Under the pieces are notes generated by a model. The model worked only from the letters and a program-made list of their open reading frames with translations. It was not told the origin of the DNA and made no database searches. A stretch of DNA of 64,000 nucleotides, taken from positions 235,001-299,000 of the forward strand of contig CAMRHE010000360.1 of the NCBI GenBank assembly GCA_947044405.1, written 5' to 3'. The DNA comes from Leptodactylus fallax. Its lineage: Eukaryota > Chordata > Amphibia > Anura > Leptodactylidae. The stretch's first letter is position 1. The number at the start of each line of letters is the position of its first letter. The position numbers were made by a program, and so were the translations under genes. Positions 11,881 through 21,747 of the stretch are shown here, piece by piece.

Positions 11881-12174
11881 TTCCTGCTATATTTATATAT
11901 ATTCAGTATTGTTGTGTCTGTATATACGGGGCAGGGGCTGTGCTGTGCGTGTATATACGGGGCAGGAGTTGTACTGTATATCTATAAGAGGTCTCTGCTT
12001 TTTCCCTCCTCACAGGACAAGAACCGGCAGTGAGGGGGTTAATGCGGTCAGTGGGCGGGGCAGCCGCAGGAGGTTCCTGTTTTGGTTGTGTCATGTGACT
12101 GATGACGTGATCAGGAGGTGTTGCTGTGGTCAGTGGAGCTTCCAGGTCAGACATCACCTCACTATGAGTATGAC
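11881..12174. other. Unique spacer, GC-rich
   Basis: About 300 bp between two minisatellites. It contains two copies of GTATATACGGGGCAGG, a GC box (GGGCGGGG near 12052) and a CRE-like TGATGACGTGATC. It could be part of a promoter for the downstream + strand gene, but no exon could be placed here. Confidence 0.3.
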
Positions 12175-13130
12175 TAATACGAGACGCGGGGCCCCCATCC
12201 TCTCCTGACAGGGGGGTATGAGGAGACGCGGGGCCCCCCATCCTCTCCTGACATGGGGTATGAGGAGATGCGGGGCCCCCATCCTCTCCTGACATGGGGT
12301 ATGAGGAGATGCGGGGCCCCCATCCTCTCCTGACATGGGGTATGAGGAGATGCGGGGCCCCCATCCTCTCCTGACATGGGGTATGAGGAGATGCGGGGCC
12401 CCCATCCTCTCCTGACATAGGGTATGAGGACACGCGGGGCCCCCATCCTCTCTTGACACAGGGCCCCCATCCTCTCCTGATCAGGGTATAAGGACACGCG
12501 GGGCCCCCATCCTCTGCTGACCAGGGTATAAGGACACGCGGGGCCCCCATCCTCTGCTGACCAGGGTATAAGGACACGCGGGGCCCCCATCGTCTCCTGA
12601 CCAGGGTATGAGGACATGCAGGGCCCCCATCCTCTCCTGACCAGGGTATGAGGACACGCGGGGCCCCCATCCTCTGCTGACCAGGGTATGAGGACACGCG
12701 GGGCCCCCATCCTCTCCTGACCAGGGTATGAGGACATGCAGGGCCCCCATCCTCTCCTGACCAGGGTATGAGGACACGCGGGGCCCCCATCCTCTGCTGA
12801 CCAGGGTATGAGGACACGCGGGGCCCCCATCCTCTCCTGACCAGGGTATGAGGACACGTGGGGCCCCCATCCTCTGCTGACCAGGGTATGAAGACACGCG
12901 GGGCCCCCATCCTCTGCTGACCAGGGTATGAGGACACGCGGGGCCTCCATCCTCTCCTGACCAGGGTATGAGGACATGCGGGGCCCCCATCCTCTGCTGA
13001 CCAGGGTATGAGGACACGCGGGGCCCCCATCCTCTGCTGACCAGGGTATGAGGACATGCGGGGCCCCCATCCTCTCCTGACCAGGGTATGAGGACACGCG
13101 GGGCCCCCATCCTCTCCTGACACGGGGCCC
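12175..13130. repeat. 40-bp GC-rich minisatellite, about 24 copies
   Basis: The unit contains CACGCGGGGCCCCCATCCTC then CTGACCAGGGTATGAGGA. Copies on the left end have ACATGGGGTATGAGGAGATG instead. Open frames on the minus strand spell proline- and serine-rich repeats and are by-products of the repeat. The array contains many CpG sites. Confidence 0.95.
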
Positions 13131-14473
13131 CCATCAGTTTATGGAGGTTTAGGATGAAAACCTCTGCGGTCACTTTTTTTCTCACAGCTGAGGGGTTGTT
13201 ACAGTTGTATCCATCCAGTCTTCTGAAAGTGACTGATACATTGTAGCGAACTACCAGGCGAGGATGGAAACCTTCACTGACACCAGCCGAGCTCTGGGGA
13301 TGAGGAGGGCAGAAGTGCAAAGGAGAGAAGTTATTGCCCTCCTGCCCCAGCGGCTCCGCCATTTAACCCCTCACTGCCGGTTTTGGTCTTTGTGATGCAC
13401 CTTCTTTTTTCCTTCGCCATCGACATAGCGGGATAGCGGGGTTTGTGTCTTGTGAGATGAGGGGCAGTTATGTTATTAATGTTATTACCCTTTATTATGG
13501 GGGAGAGGCCATTCTACACGACTTCTATAGATTAGGATGTGATGAGTGGGGGTCTGACACCGGGGACCCCTGCCCGTCATCTATTACCAGAATACCAGGC
13601 AGTGAGGTCCATATTGGAGCTCTTCTACCTGGTATTGTTGCTCAGACCCTTTCACTGATAAAATCCTGGCATTACCCTAAAGGGGTGTTTTGGGGTTTTA
13701 TATTGATGACCTATCCTTAGCATAGGTGCCTACTATTAGTTTTTAGCGAGGGTCCGGCACCTAGCACCCCAACTGATGAGCTGATTCAAGGGGCTGTGGT
13801 GCTTGTCTCTTAAAGGGACTTAGTAATTGATGACCAATCCTGGGGGGTCCGACACCTGAGCCATCCACTGTTTCAAGAGAGTGCAATATTTAGGTGAGTA
13901 CCGTGGCCTCTTCACAGAAAACCAAGAACAGCACCATACATTGTATAGTGGCTGTGCTTGGTATTGCAGCTCAGCATATTCACTTGAATGGGACTGAGCT
14001 GAGATCAGGTCATGTGACCAATGAACGTGATATCACATGTAGCTGATGCTTCAAACAGCTGACCCGCTGGTGTTCCAGGTGCTGGGTCTCCACTGATCTT
14101 CAGGGTCATTACAGGGGTTTTTCGGGAACTTAAACTTACTTTTCTGTACCCGGCAGATTCTTCCTCATGGATTTGTTCTGCCTTCTTCCTCCTCTCCTGA
14201 TCTCACTGTAATTTACCTGTGCTATGGGGTCGGCTGACTATAGTAAATTACCTGTGAGATCAGGAGAGGAGGGAGAAGGAACGACTCAGGCGTCGGGAGG
14301 TTCCGATCACATGACCTGGGGGGTTGGAACCAGGCCGAAACCACTGGGTCCATGAGGAAGAGTCCCCTTTAATGTTATACCAGGCTCAGCCCTGTACAGT
14401 ACATAGTGTAGCCTCGGTGTCTGGTGTTTGCCTATGTCCAGTTTTGTTTAATTTTTTGTTTGTTTGTTTCCAG
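13131..14473. other. Region upstream of the THAP exon: interspersed-repeat remnants
   Basis: I see no convincing exon. Between about 13530 and 14070 the sequence has pieces of a repeat that is common in neobatrachian genomes (for example CACTTGAATGGGACTGAGCT near 13980 and TATTGATGACCTATCC near 13700). At 14189-14271 there is a short inverted repeat, with CTCTCCTGATCTCACTGTAA facing its near-inverse. The missing first exon of gene 1 should lie here or further upstream. Confidence 0.45.
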
Positions 14474-14832
14474 CAAAATGTTTTGTGGATTATTGTCCCA
14501 GTTATGAAGGAAGGAAACAGATTTCTGGTAAGGTCGCCCTCCATATATTCCCCAGCAGATACATAGAGCAAAGTGGACAAGTGTGCGAGAACATAAATAA
14601 AATGGCTACAGAAATACAGCACAACAAGACACGCGACATCGATGGGGAGTGCCGCGAACACTATACAGAAGACTGCTATGTGGTGAGGGGAGAGAAGAGG
14701 ATATTAGAGAGAGACACTGTGCCGACCATCTTCACCACAGAGGACGCTGTAACTACCCCTGGGCTAGAGAGAGGAGAACCCCAGAGAGTCCTGGCACATT
14801 GTGGAAGGCTGCCGGTTGTGTCATATAAGCCA
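14474..14832 (+). CDS. Gene 1, THAP-domain exon
   Basis: Encodes a THAP (C2CH) zinc-finger domain, a zinc-dependent DNA-binding module. Readable features are Cys-x4-Cys at the start (KCFVDYCPSYEGRKQ), LHIFPS, the Cys-x2-His pair in GECREHYTEDC and the closing VPTIF. The usual Trp in the middle is absent, and the segment between FPS and SGQ is some six residues shorter than I expect. A strong pyrimidine tract and CAG precede 14474, and CCA/GTAAGTAG follows 14832. The exon begins with the last two bases of a split codon (N|CA) and ends in phase 0. An upstream exon supplying the ATG was not found; ATGC joined to CA would give Met-Pro-Lys-Cys, a typical THAP start. The next plus-strand exon also starts in phase 0. 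Confidence 0.7.
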
Positions 14833-15109
14833 GTAAGTAGGTTTAATGGGTAAGGCTCCATGTGCATGGTCAGTGTGATCGCTGTGTATTTTCACGGTCC
14901 TATGTATGGGGCCTTGAGCCAGGAACAAATCTCAGGTCAGGTCTTATTCCTGTCCATTATGTGACCTGTGCTCACTGATCAGAGTATATATGTCTGAGGG
15001 GGACGGGCAGCACGCGATTGTCATCTGTGCCTACGTGTGACGCGTTCAGATCATCTAACCTCCTTAATATGTAAGCACCTTCATGAAGACAGGTCATGCC
15101 AAAATGATT

Positions 15110-16790
15110 CTGCAGATAGATAGGTTAGTGTCACCAGAACCAGCATATCACCCCAGCCCTGCAGATAGATAGGTTAGTGTCACCAGACCCAGCATATCAG
15201 CCCAGCCCCGCAGATAGATAGGTTAGTGTCACCAGAACCAGCATATCACCCCAGCCCTGCAGATAGATAGGTTAGTGTCACCAGAACCAGCATATCACCC
15301 CAGCCCTGCAGATAGATAGGTTAGTGTCACCAGAACCAGCATATCACCCCAGCCCTGCAGATAGATAGGTTACTGTCACCAGAACCAGCATATCATCCCA
15401 GCCCTGCAGATAGATAGGTTAGTGTCACCAGACCCAGCATATCACCCCAGCCCTGCAGATAGATAGGTTAGTGTCACCAGAACCAGCATATCACCCCAGC
15501 CCTGCAGATAGATAGGTTAGTGTCACCAGAACCAGCATATCACCCCAGCCCTGCAGATAGATAGGTTAGTGTCACCAGAACCAGCATATCACCCCAGCCC
15601 TGCAGATAGATAGGTTAGTGTCACCAGAACCAGCATATCACCCCAGCCCTGCAGATAGATAGGTTAGTGTCACCAGAACCAGCATATCACCCCAGCCCTG
15701 CAGATAGATAGGTTACTGTCACCAGAACCAGCATATCATCCCAGCCCTGCAGATAGATAGGTTAGTGTCACCAGACCCCAACATATCACCCCAGCCCTGC
15801 AGATAGATAGGTTAGTGTCACCAGAACCAGCATATCACCCCAGCCCTGCAGATAGATAGGTTAGTGTCACCAGAACCAGCATATCACCCCAGCCCTGCAG
15901 ATAGATAGGTTACTGTCACCAGAACCAGCATATCATCCCAGCCCTGCAGATAGATAGGTTAGTGTCACCAGTACCAGCATATCACCCCAGCCCTGCAGAT
16001 AGATAGGTTAGTGTCACCAGAACCAGCATATCACCTCAGCCCTGCAGATAGATAGGTTAGTGTCACCAGAACCAGCATATCACCCCAGCCCTGCAGATAG
16101 GTTAGTGTCACCAGAACCAGCATATCACCCCAGCCCTGCAGATAGATAGGTTAGTGTCACCAGAACCAGCATATCACCCCAGCCCTGCAGATAGGTTAGT
16201 GTCACCAGAACCAGCATATCACCCCAGCCCTGCAGATAGGTTAGTGTCACCAGAACCAGCATATCACCCCAGCCCTGCAGATAGATAGGTTAGTGGCACC
16301 ACAACCAGCATATCACCCCAGCCCTGCAGATAGATAGGTTAGTGTCACCAGAACCAGCATATCACCGCAGCCCTGCAGATAGATAGGTTAGTGTCACCAG
16401 AACCAGCATATCACCCCAGCCCTGCAGATAGATAGGTTAGTGTCACCAGAACCAGCATATCACCCCAGCCCTGCAGTTAGATAGGTTAGTGTCACCAGAA
16501 CCAGCATATCACCCCAGCCCTGCAGATAGGTTAGTGTCACCAGAACCAGCATATCACCCCAGCCCTGCAGATAGATAGGTTAGTATCACCAGAACCAGCA
16601 TATTACCCCAGCCCTGCAGATAGATAGGTTAGTGTCACCAGAACCAGCATATCACCCCAGCCCTGCAGATAGATAGGTTAGTGTCACCAGAACCAGCATA
16701 TCACCCCAGCCCTGCAGATAGATAGGTTAGTGTCACCAGAACCAGCATATCACCCCAGCCCTGCAGATAGATAGGTTAGCGTCACCTGCG
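15110..16790. repeat. 49-bp minisatellite in gene 1 intron, about 34 copies
   Basis: The unit contains GTTAGTGTCACCAGAACCAG, CATATCACCCCAGCCCTGCA and GATAGATAG. A few units lack one GATA. The same repeat forms the array at 54165-55505 in a different intron of gene 2. It lies between the THAP exon and the first leader exon. Confidence 0.96.
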
Positions 16791-17614
16791 TCAAACCATG
16801 TTTTTCACCCTCATTGCTCCAGTAAAGTGATATCCGTGTAATAGAGGCACCAATTCACTGATAGGTTATGGTCACCTGAATCAGTCTGGGGGCCTGGGTT
16901 GATATGCCGAGTTCTGGTGACTCCCTTTAAGCATAAAGCTGGCCATAGACCTGAGATACTTGTTTGGCTGGTAGCTATTCCATCCAGCTTCCCCATACAC
17001 ATGCACTCATAGTTCAGTCGTGGTTGTATATGGTGCTGTTGGTAAGAGAAGATGAAGTTACTTCCAGACACCTCTGGTTGTGGCTTGTCTCCCCTGAAAA
17101 CAAAAAAATTTGGCATGGATGTTTCACGTGATACTGGGGGAGAGTCAGGAGACCCCAATAGACAGTAGTTGTTGGCCGTTCTGTGGAAAACGGTGGATTT
17201 GGATAATTTTACTGTTATGGGGCATTAAAGGGGATGTGCTGATAAGGACACATTCCCTATCCATAGGACAGGGTATAAGTGTCTGATCGCTGGGGCCCCG
17301 ACTACTGGGCCCCCCCGCAATCAGGAAAACAGGTGACTGAAAGTCCCCCTAAGACCTCTTTGTGAGTGGAGCACAGTGCACTTCCATGTCCATCGCTCCA
17401 TTCACATCTGTGGGGTTCCAGATGCTGCTGGAGATTACAGTAATGGCAGCCCCATAGAAGTGAATGGAGCGTCGATGACAAAAGCGCACTGGTCTTCTCC
17501 AGGACACCAAGATGCTCAATACAGAAGAAGGTGAAGAGTTAATTGTAATGGTCACCTAGCCACTGTAGTCCTATAATAGTCATGACATATTATCCTCCTC
17601 TTTATTACATGTAG
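16791..17614. other. Intron sequence with repeat remnants
   Basis: No exon seen. Around 16930-17130 are fragments resembling a frog inverted-repeat element (GGCCATAGACCTGAGATACT near 16940). Around 17225-17480 are fragments of the repeat also seen at 13.5-14.1 kb. The region ends with the pyrimidine tract and acceptor before 17615. Confidence 0.4.
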
Positions 17615-17764
17615 ACAGATGAATATGTGAAACAGATGTCCACTAAGGAGCCTCTACCAGAGCCACGTGAAGAACATCTGTACAAGGAAGTCAATAATGG
17701 GGAGGCGCTAACCCAAAAAGTGCTAAACCTGACGCTCGAGCTCATATGTCTACTGACTGGAGAG
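17615..17764 (+). CDS. Gene 1, first LLTGE leader exon
   Basis: A 150-bp, phase 0-0 exon of 50 codons ending KVLNLTLELICLLTGE before the donor GTGAGG. This conserved helix-like leader precedes the KRAB-like box in many amphibian C2H2 proteins; its biochemical role is not known to me. The paralogous exon of gene 2 carries the start codon, whereas this one has none at that place. An internal ATG at 17636 could start a shorter protein without the THAP domain. The acceptor is TTTATTACATGTAG. Phase 0 at the start matches the end of the THAP exon. Confidence 0.8.
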
Positions 17765-17872
17765 GTGAGGGATCCTGGAAATATGACAGCAGTATGTTGT
17801 GTGCAGGAATAGAGTGGCTAGTACTGAGGGTATCGCCCCCTAGTGATAACTATGAACTTGTCTCTTATTTAG

Positions 17873-18004
17873 GATCATATTGCTGTGAAGAAGACCTTTA
17901 ACCGGCATCTCAAACTGAGCCCTACCAAGGAGCCTTCACCTCATCGTATACACAAGAAGATTCTGGAGCTCACCAACAAGATGATTGAGCTGCTGACTGG
18001 AGAG
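17873..18004 (+). CDS. Gene 1, second LLTGE leader exon
   Basis: A 132-bp, phase 0-0 exon of 44 codons from DHIAVKKTF to [15 protein letters not shown], with acceptor CTCTTATTTAG and donor GTGAGC. In other amphibian family members this segment reads [11 protein letters not shown], as in gene 2 here. The last 42 bases are identical to those of the gene 2 exon, while the middle has diverged. Confidence 0.85.
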
Positions 18005-18093
18005 GTGAGCGCTGCTGGGAATGCTGGGACATTAGACAGTAACACAAGGGATGAGGTGTCTGGATGATGAGGACTGTATCATTGTGTTGTCAG

Positions 18094-18217
18094 GTTCCTA
18101 TAAGGTGTCAGGATGTCACCGTCTATTTCTCCATGGAGGAGTGGGAGTATTTAGAAGGACACAAGGATCTGTACAAGGAGGTCATGATGGACGACCACCA
18201 GACCCTCACATCACTGG
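18094..18217 (+). CDS. Gene 1, KRAB-like A-box exon
   Basis: Encodes a KRAB-type A box: [20 protein letters not shown] followed by [12 protein letters not shown]. In mammals this module recruits the TRIM28 co-repressor. Here the usual MLE tripeptide is replaced by MMD, so the same partner cannot be assumed. The exon is 124 bp with phase 0 start and phase 1 end, acceptor TTGTGTTGTCAG and donor GTAAGA. It differs from the gene 2 exon at 3 of 124 positions. The 89-bp intron before it differs at one. Confidence 0.88.
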
Positions 18218-18866
18218 GTAAGAAGGTATTGGCTATATAGATCTGGGCAGCGGCTAGGACGTACCTGAGATAGCAGCAGTACGAGATCGTACAGGAGCCG
18301 GGGAGCAGCAGTCAGTGACAGCCGGACTCCTCAGAGAGAAGGTTTATTACTGTCCCCGCCTTCCTGATCACTGTATACACTATGCTCATCAGCTATAGAA
18401 GCCATTATGGCACAGCTTTCCTCCCTCCCCTGAAGTTACGTGATCTGCTGCGTCCTATGGGACCGACATCAGCTCTGCAGTGTATGCCTCCTGCAAATAT
18501 CAGACCCGTTTGAGATCATAAAGTTTAAAGAAAAAAAAATGAAGATAAAAAAATAAAGTAAAATAAAAGAATGTCATTACCACACTCACATCACAAGTTC
18601 TCATCCAGCCCCTGGCGACACAAAACTGAGGGGAAACTATTTTTTAATTATGTTCATCAGCAAAAAAAAAAATTAAAAAACAGGAAAAATGTGAAAACTA
18701 GACAAGTCCCCCCCCCCTCTCTTTTTTTTTTATATTCCCAGATATTAAGAAAAAAATATATAAAATTGACATAAAGATAAAGCCCTATGTATCACTGGAA
18801 AAAAGGCATACAATTATATGAGTAACCTGAATGACAAAATGCTACAGTCCTCAAAACCAGCCGATC
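18218..18866. other. Intron sequence, A-rich in part
   Basis: No exon or clear repeat family recognised. Adenine-rich runs occur between 18520 and 18770. Confidence 0.4.
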
Positions 18867-18870
18867 CAAG

Positions 18871-19300
18871 TGTGAGTATGTGAACCAGAGGGCGCTATTG
18901 AGCGACCCAGGCCCAGGCCAAAAAAGGCCCTCAGCCACACCTTTGGGTGGGGGCGCGTAACTCCAGAGGCTGGAGTATCCTGCAGGAAGCAGGAGATGGT
19001 GGACCCAGTCAAAGGAGGTCTGTCCCCAGAGGGCTGGGGTCCAGTGAGGACTTACAGAGACTAAGTCAAGTTTCTTATTGCCCCAGAGGCTAGTTAGGGG
19101 CTCAAGGAGTCAGTTAGCGCCCTAACTGTGGCCTAGGTTTTTTGTTGTTTTGTTATGTTGCACGTAAGCTGAATAAAGCCCGTTTATTTTACACTTGGAC
19201 CGTCTGAAAGCTATCTATCCGGCGCCCAGTACCACGAACCACCGCTGTCCGGACCAGGAGTCGGCCGCCATTTTGAGACTAATTCCCCCAAGTTGTCACA
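18871..19300 (+). mobile_element. Solo LTR in gene 1 intron
   Basis: A 430-bp block beginning TGTGAGTATGTG and ending AAGTTGTCACA, so its ends form the inverted pair TGTGA/TCACA. It is flanked by CAAG on both sides (18867-18870 and 19301-19304). An AATAAA lies near 19171, followed by a T-rich stretch, which fits an LTR polyadenylation signal in the same sense as the gene. No internal retroelement sequence is attached, so it most likely formed by recombination between two LTRs. Confidence 0.75.
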
Positions 19301-19474
19301 CAAGAAACAAAAAATTAGTCAGGGCATGAACCAGGGACAGTAGCCCAGTCATGAAGTGGTTAAAGTCTATATGAGGTGACAATAACCACGCTGTCTTATA
19401 AAACACATACATATATGTAGATGTGGCAAGTATATGCATACAATGTGGTAATGACTGAAAATGTCTCTGTACAG

Positions 19475-21747
19475 GTGGCCCCCATGCGGAGACCGCACCG
19501 CCTGTCTGGGTATCTTGTGTCCATGAGGAGAAAATATTCAGAAATGAATACCCGAGAAATATGAGCCCGATCTCCTGTAATGGTGGAAGTCTCAGGGGAG
19601 TCGCAGACCAAGCAGGGCGTCCATCTTTACATATTAAGGGAGGACATGGGTCCTGTGAAGGGGACACAGACTTAGAGCACAGAACAGTTCTTGCCAAGGA
19701 GGAACCATATTCAGATGATGAAGAAGGCGTCATGGACAATATCTACAGTCGTACATCCACAGACTCTGCACAAGAACATCCACAGGCTCATATAAAGGAG
19801 GAACCGCTCTCATGGGAGGGAGGGAAGTATACAGATAACCGATACGTGCCTACAGATCACACATACTATATGACTTCTTATATTAAGGAGGAACAACTCT
19901 CATGTGATGAGGGTGACCATATAGATGACCACATGGATACACAGCCGTGTCCAGCTACATATATTATAGAGGAGGCCATGTCACACAATGGCGTAAACCT
20001 CACACACCACAACATTGATACACCTATAGATCATACACATCAGCCATCTATTCATATTAAGGAAGAACCAGACTCGTATGATGGAGAAAACACCACAGAT
20101 CCTTACATATATCCATCTACAAATCATATAGGCCCTCATATTAAGAAAGAACCAGTTTCATGGGATGGCCAAAACTTTATGGACTTTAATAATACCACCC
20201 CACCAAGTCGTACTCAACAAGATTCATCTGTTTCTATTAAAGAGGAACCGCTCTCATGTGATGAGGGTGACCATATAGATGACAACATGGATATACCTAT
20301 AGATCATACACATCAGACATCTACTCATATTAAGGAAGAACCAGACTCGTATGATGGAGAAAACACCACAGATCCTTACCTATATCTAGCTACAAATCAT
20401 ACAGGCCCTCATATTAAGAAAGAACCGGTTTCATGGGAGGGTGAAAACTCTAATACTTCTACTCCACCAAGCCATACTCAACAAGATTCATCTGTTCCTA
20501 TTAAGGAAGACCCGGTCTCACGTGAAGTCACAGAGATGGAGTACTCCACAGCGGATACAAAGGAGGTTCTAAGTGTTTATACACCCATAAACCTTCTACA
20601 GGAGTGTCCGCCTACTAACGTTAGAGCTGAAACCAGTGTCAGCCATACTGGTGTAAAACCAAACAGCTCATCGCTAGTGCGGAGTGTGGTGATGGTGCAC
20701 TTACTTGAAATGGCTCGAAGGAAACAAGTTAGCATAGACAACACACACACTAATTCTCAGGGTCTGGCGGGGGCGGCGAGCACATCCACCAATAAACATG
20801 AAGTTATGGAGACCAAACTGGAACATTTGTCGTTCAAACATGGTCCTGGTTCAACTCAGAGAGTTTATGTTAAAAAGAGACCACCAGAAAAAGTTGAGGC
20901 AGAAAAAACATTTGGAGATATTTCCAATCTTACGAAATACTTACGAGCAAACTCTAGGAAGAAAACCCCCCAGTGTTCACAATGTGGACAGTATTTCCTA
21001 AGAAAGTCTCATCTTGAAGCCCATGTAAGGATCCACGCGGCACAGAATCCATACGAATGTATAGAATGCGGGAAATATTTTTTGGACAATGATCAGCTTC
21101 TTGACCACCAGAAGGGGCACAAGCCTGGATATGCATGTCCGGTTTGTGGGAAGGGATTCGATAAGGAGTCAAGTCTTCTGAAACATCAGAAGGTTCATGA
21201 AGAACAGAAACCATTTCAATGTCCAGAATGCGGAAAGTGTTTCAGTATTTACTATGAGCTCTATATACATAAGAAGACTCACATGGAAGACAAAAAATTT
21301 CATTGCTCCAAATGTGGGAAGTCCTACAACTCAAAGGGCCACTTTGATGTACACTGGAGGACTCACACAGGAGAGAGGCCGTATGGATGTACTGGATGCG
21401 GGAGACGCTTTATGGAGAAGAAAAAACTACTCGCACATCAAAAACTCCATACTGGGCTAAAACCACATGAGTGTCTAGAATGTGGAAAAAAGTTTGCGGA
21501 AAGGTCAAACTTGATCATTCATAGAAGAATCCATACTGGACGCAAACCCGTGGTATGCTTCCACTGTGGGAAAATGTTTTCAACTCGATCATCCTTAATC
21601 CGACATATTGTGACTCATGCGAAGTTGAAGCAGTGTACGGTCTTAGATGTGGAGAAACGTCAGCAGATTGACTTAGAAGAACGACAACCTGTATCCCGCA
21701 GCAGCAATGACGGATCTGCCGTGAAATTATGGCTAGTCAAAGATTGA
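19475..21747 (+). CDS. Gene 1, last exon: SUMO-consensus repeats and eight C2H2 zinc fingers
   Basis: The acceptor CTGTACAG precedes 19475. The phase 1 start joins correctly to the KRAB exon and gives a stop-free frame to TGA at 21745. The first part (to about 20540) holds an acidic module repeated with variation, typified by HIKEEPDSYDGE and HIKKEPVSWEGE. Seven copies match the SUMO-attachment consensus (hydrophobic-Lys-x-Glu). A conserved FGDISNLTKYLRANSRKKTP precedes eight C2H2 fingers (20974-21618), starting CSQCGQYF and ending CFHCGKMF...HIVTH, with TGERP-type linkers between the later ones. All zinc ligands appear present. The product should be a nuclear DNA-binding regulator. A 40-residue tail follows the last finger. 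Confidence 0.9.

Noticed and set aside
7817..12033. Three overlapping frames of 1150-1340 codons
   Set aside because: They are created by the 34-bp repeat, which has no stop in any forward frame; the translations are the same short phrase in three registers.
11903..13362. Pro/Ser-rich minus-strand frames of 293-406 codons
   Set aside because: Produced by the 40-bp GC-rich minisatellite.
15110..16790. CRISPR-like regular repeats
   Set aside because: Units are contiguous with no unique spacers, and the genome is vertebrate.
17636..17764. Start of gene 1 at the internal ATG 17636 as the only start
   Set aside because: Possible as an alternative, but the exon has a good acceptor and is open to its 5' edge in phase 0, matching the THAP exon.
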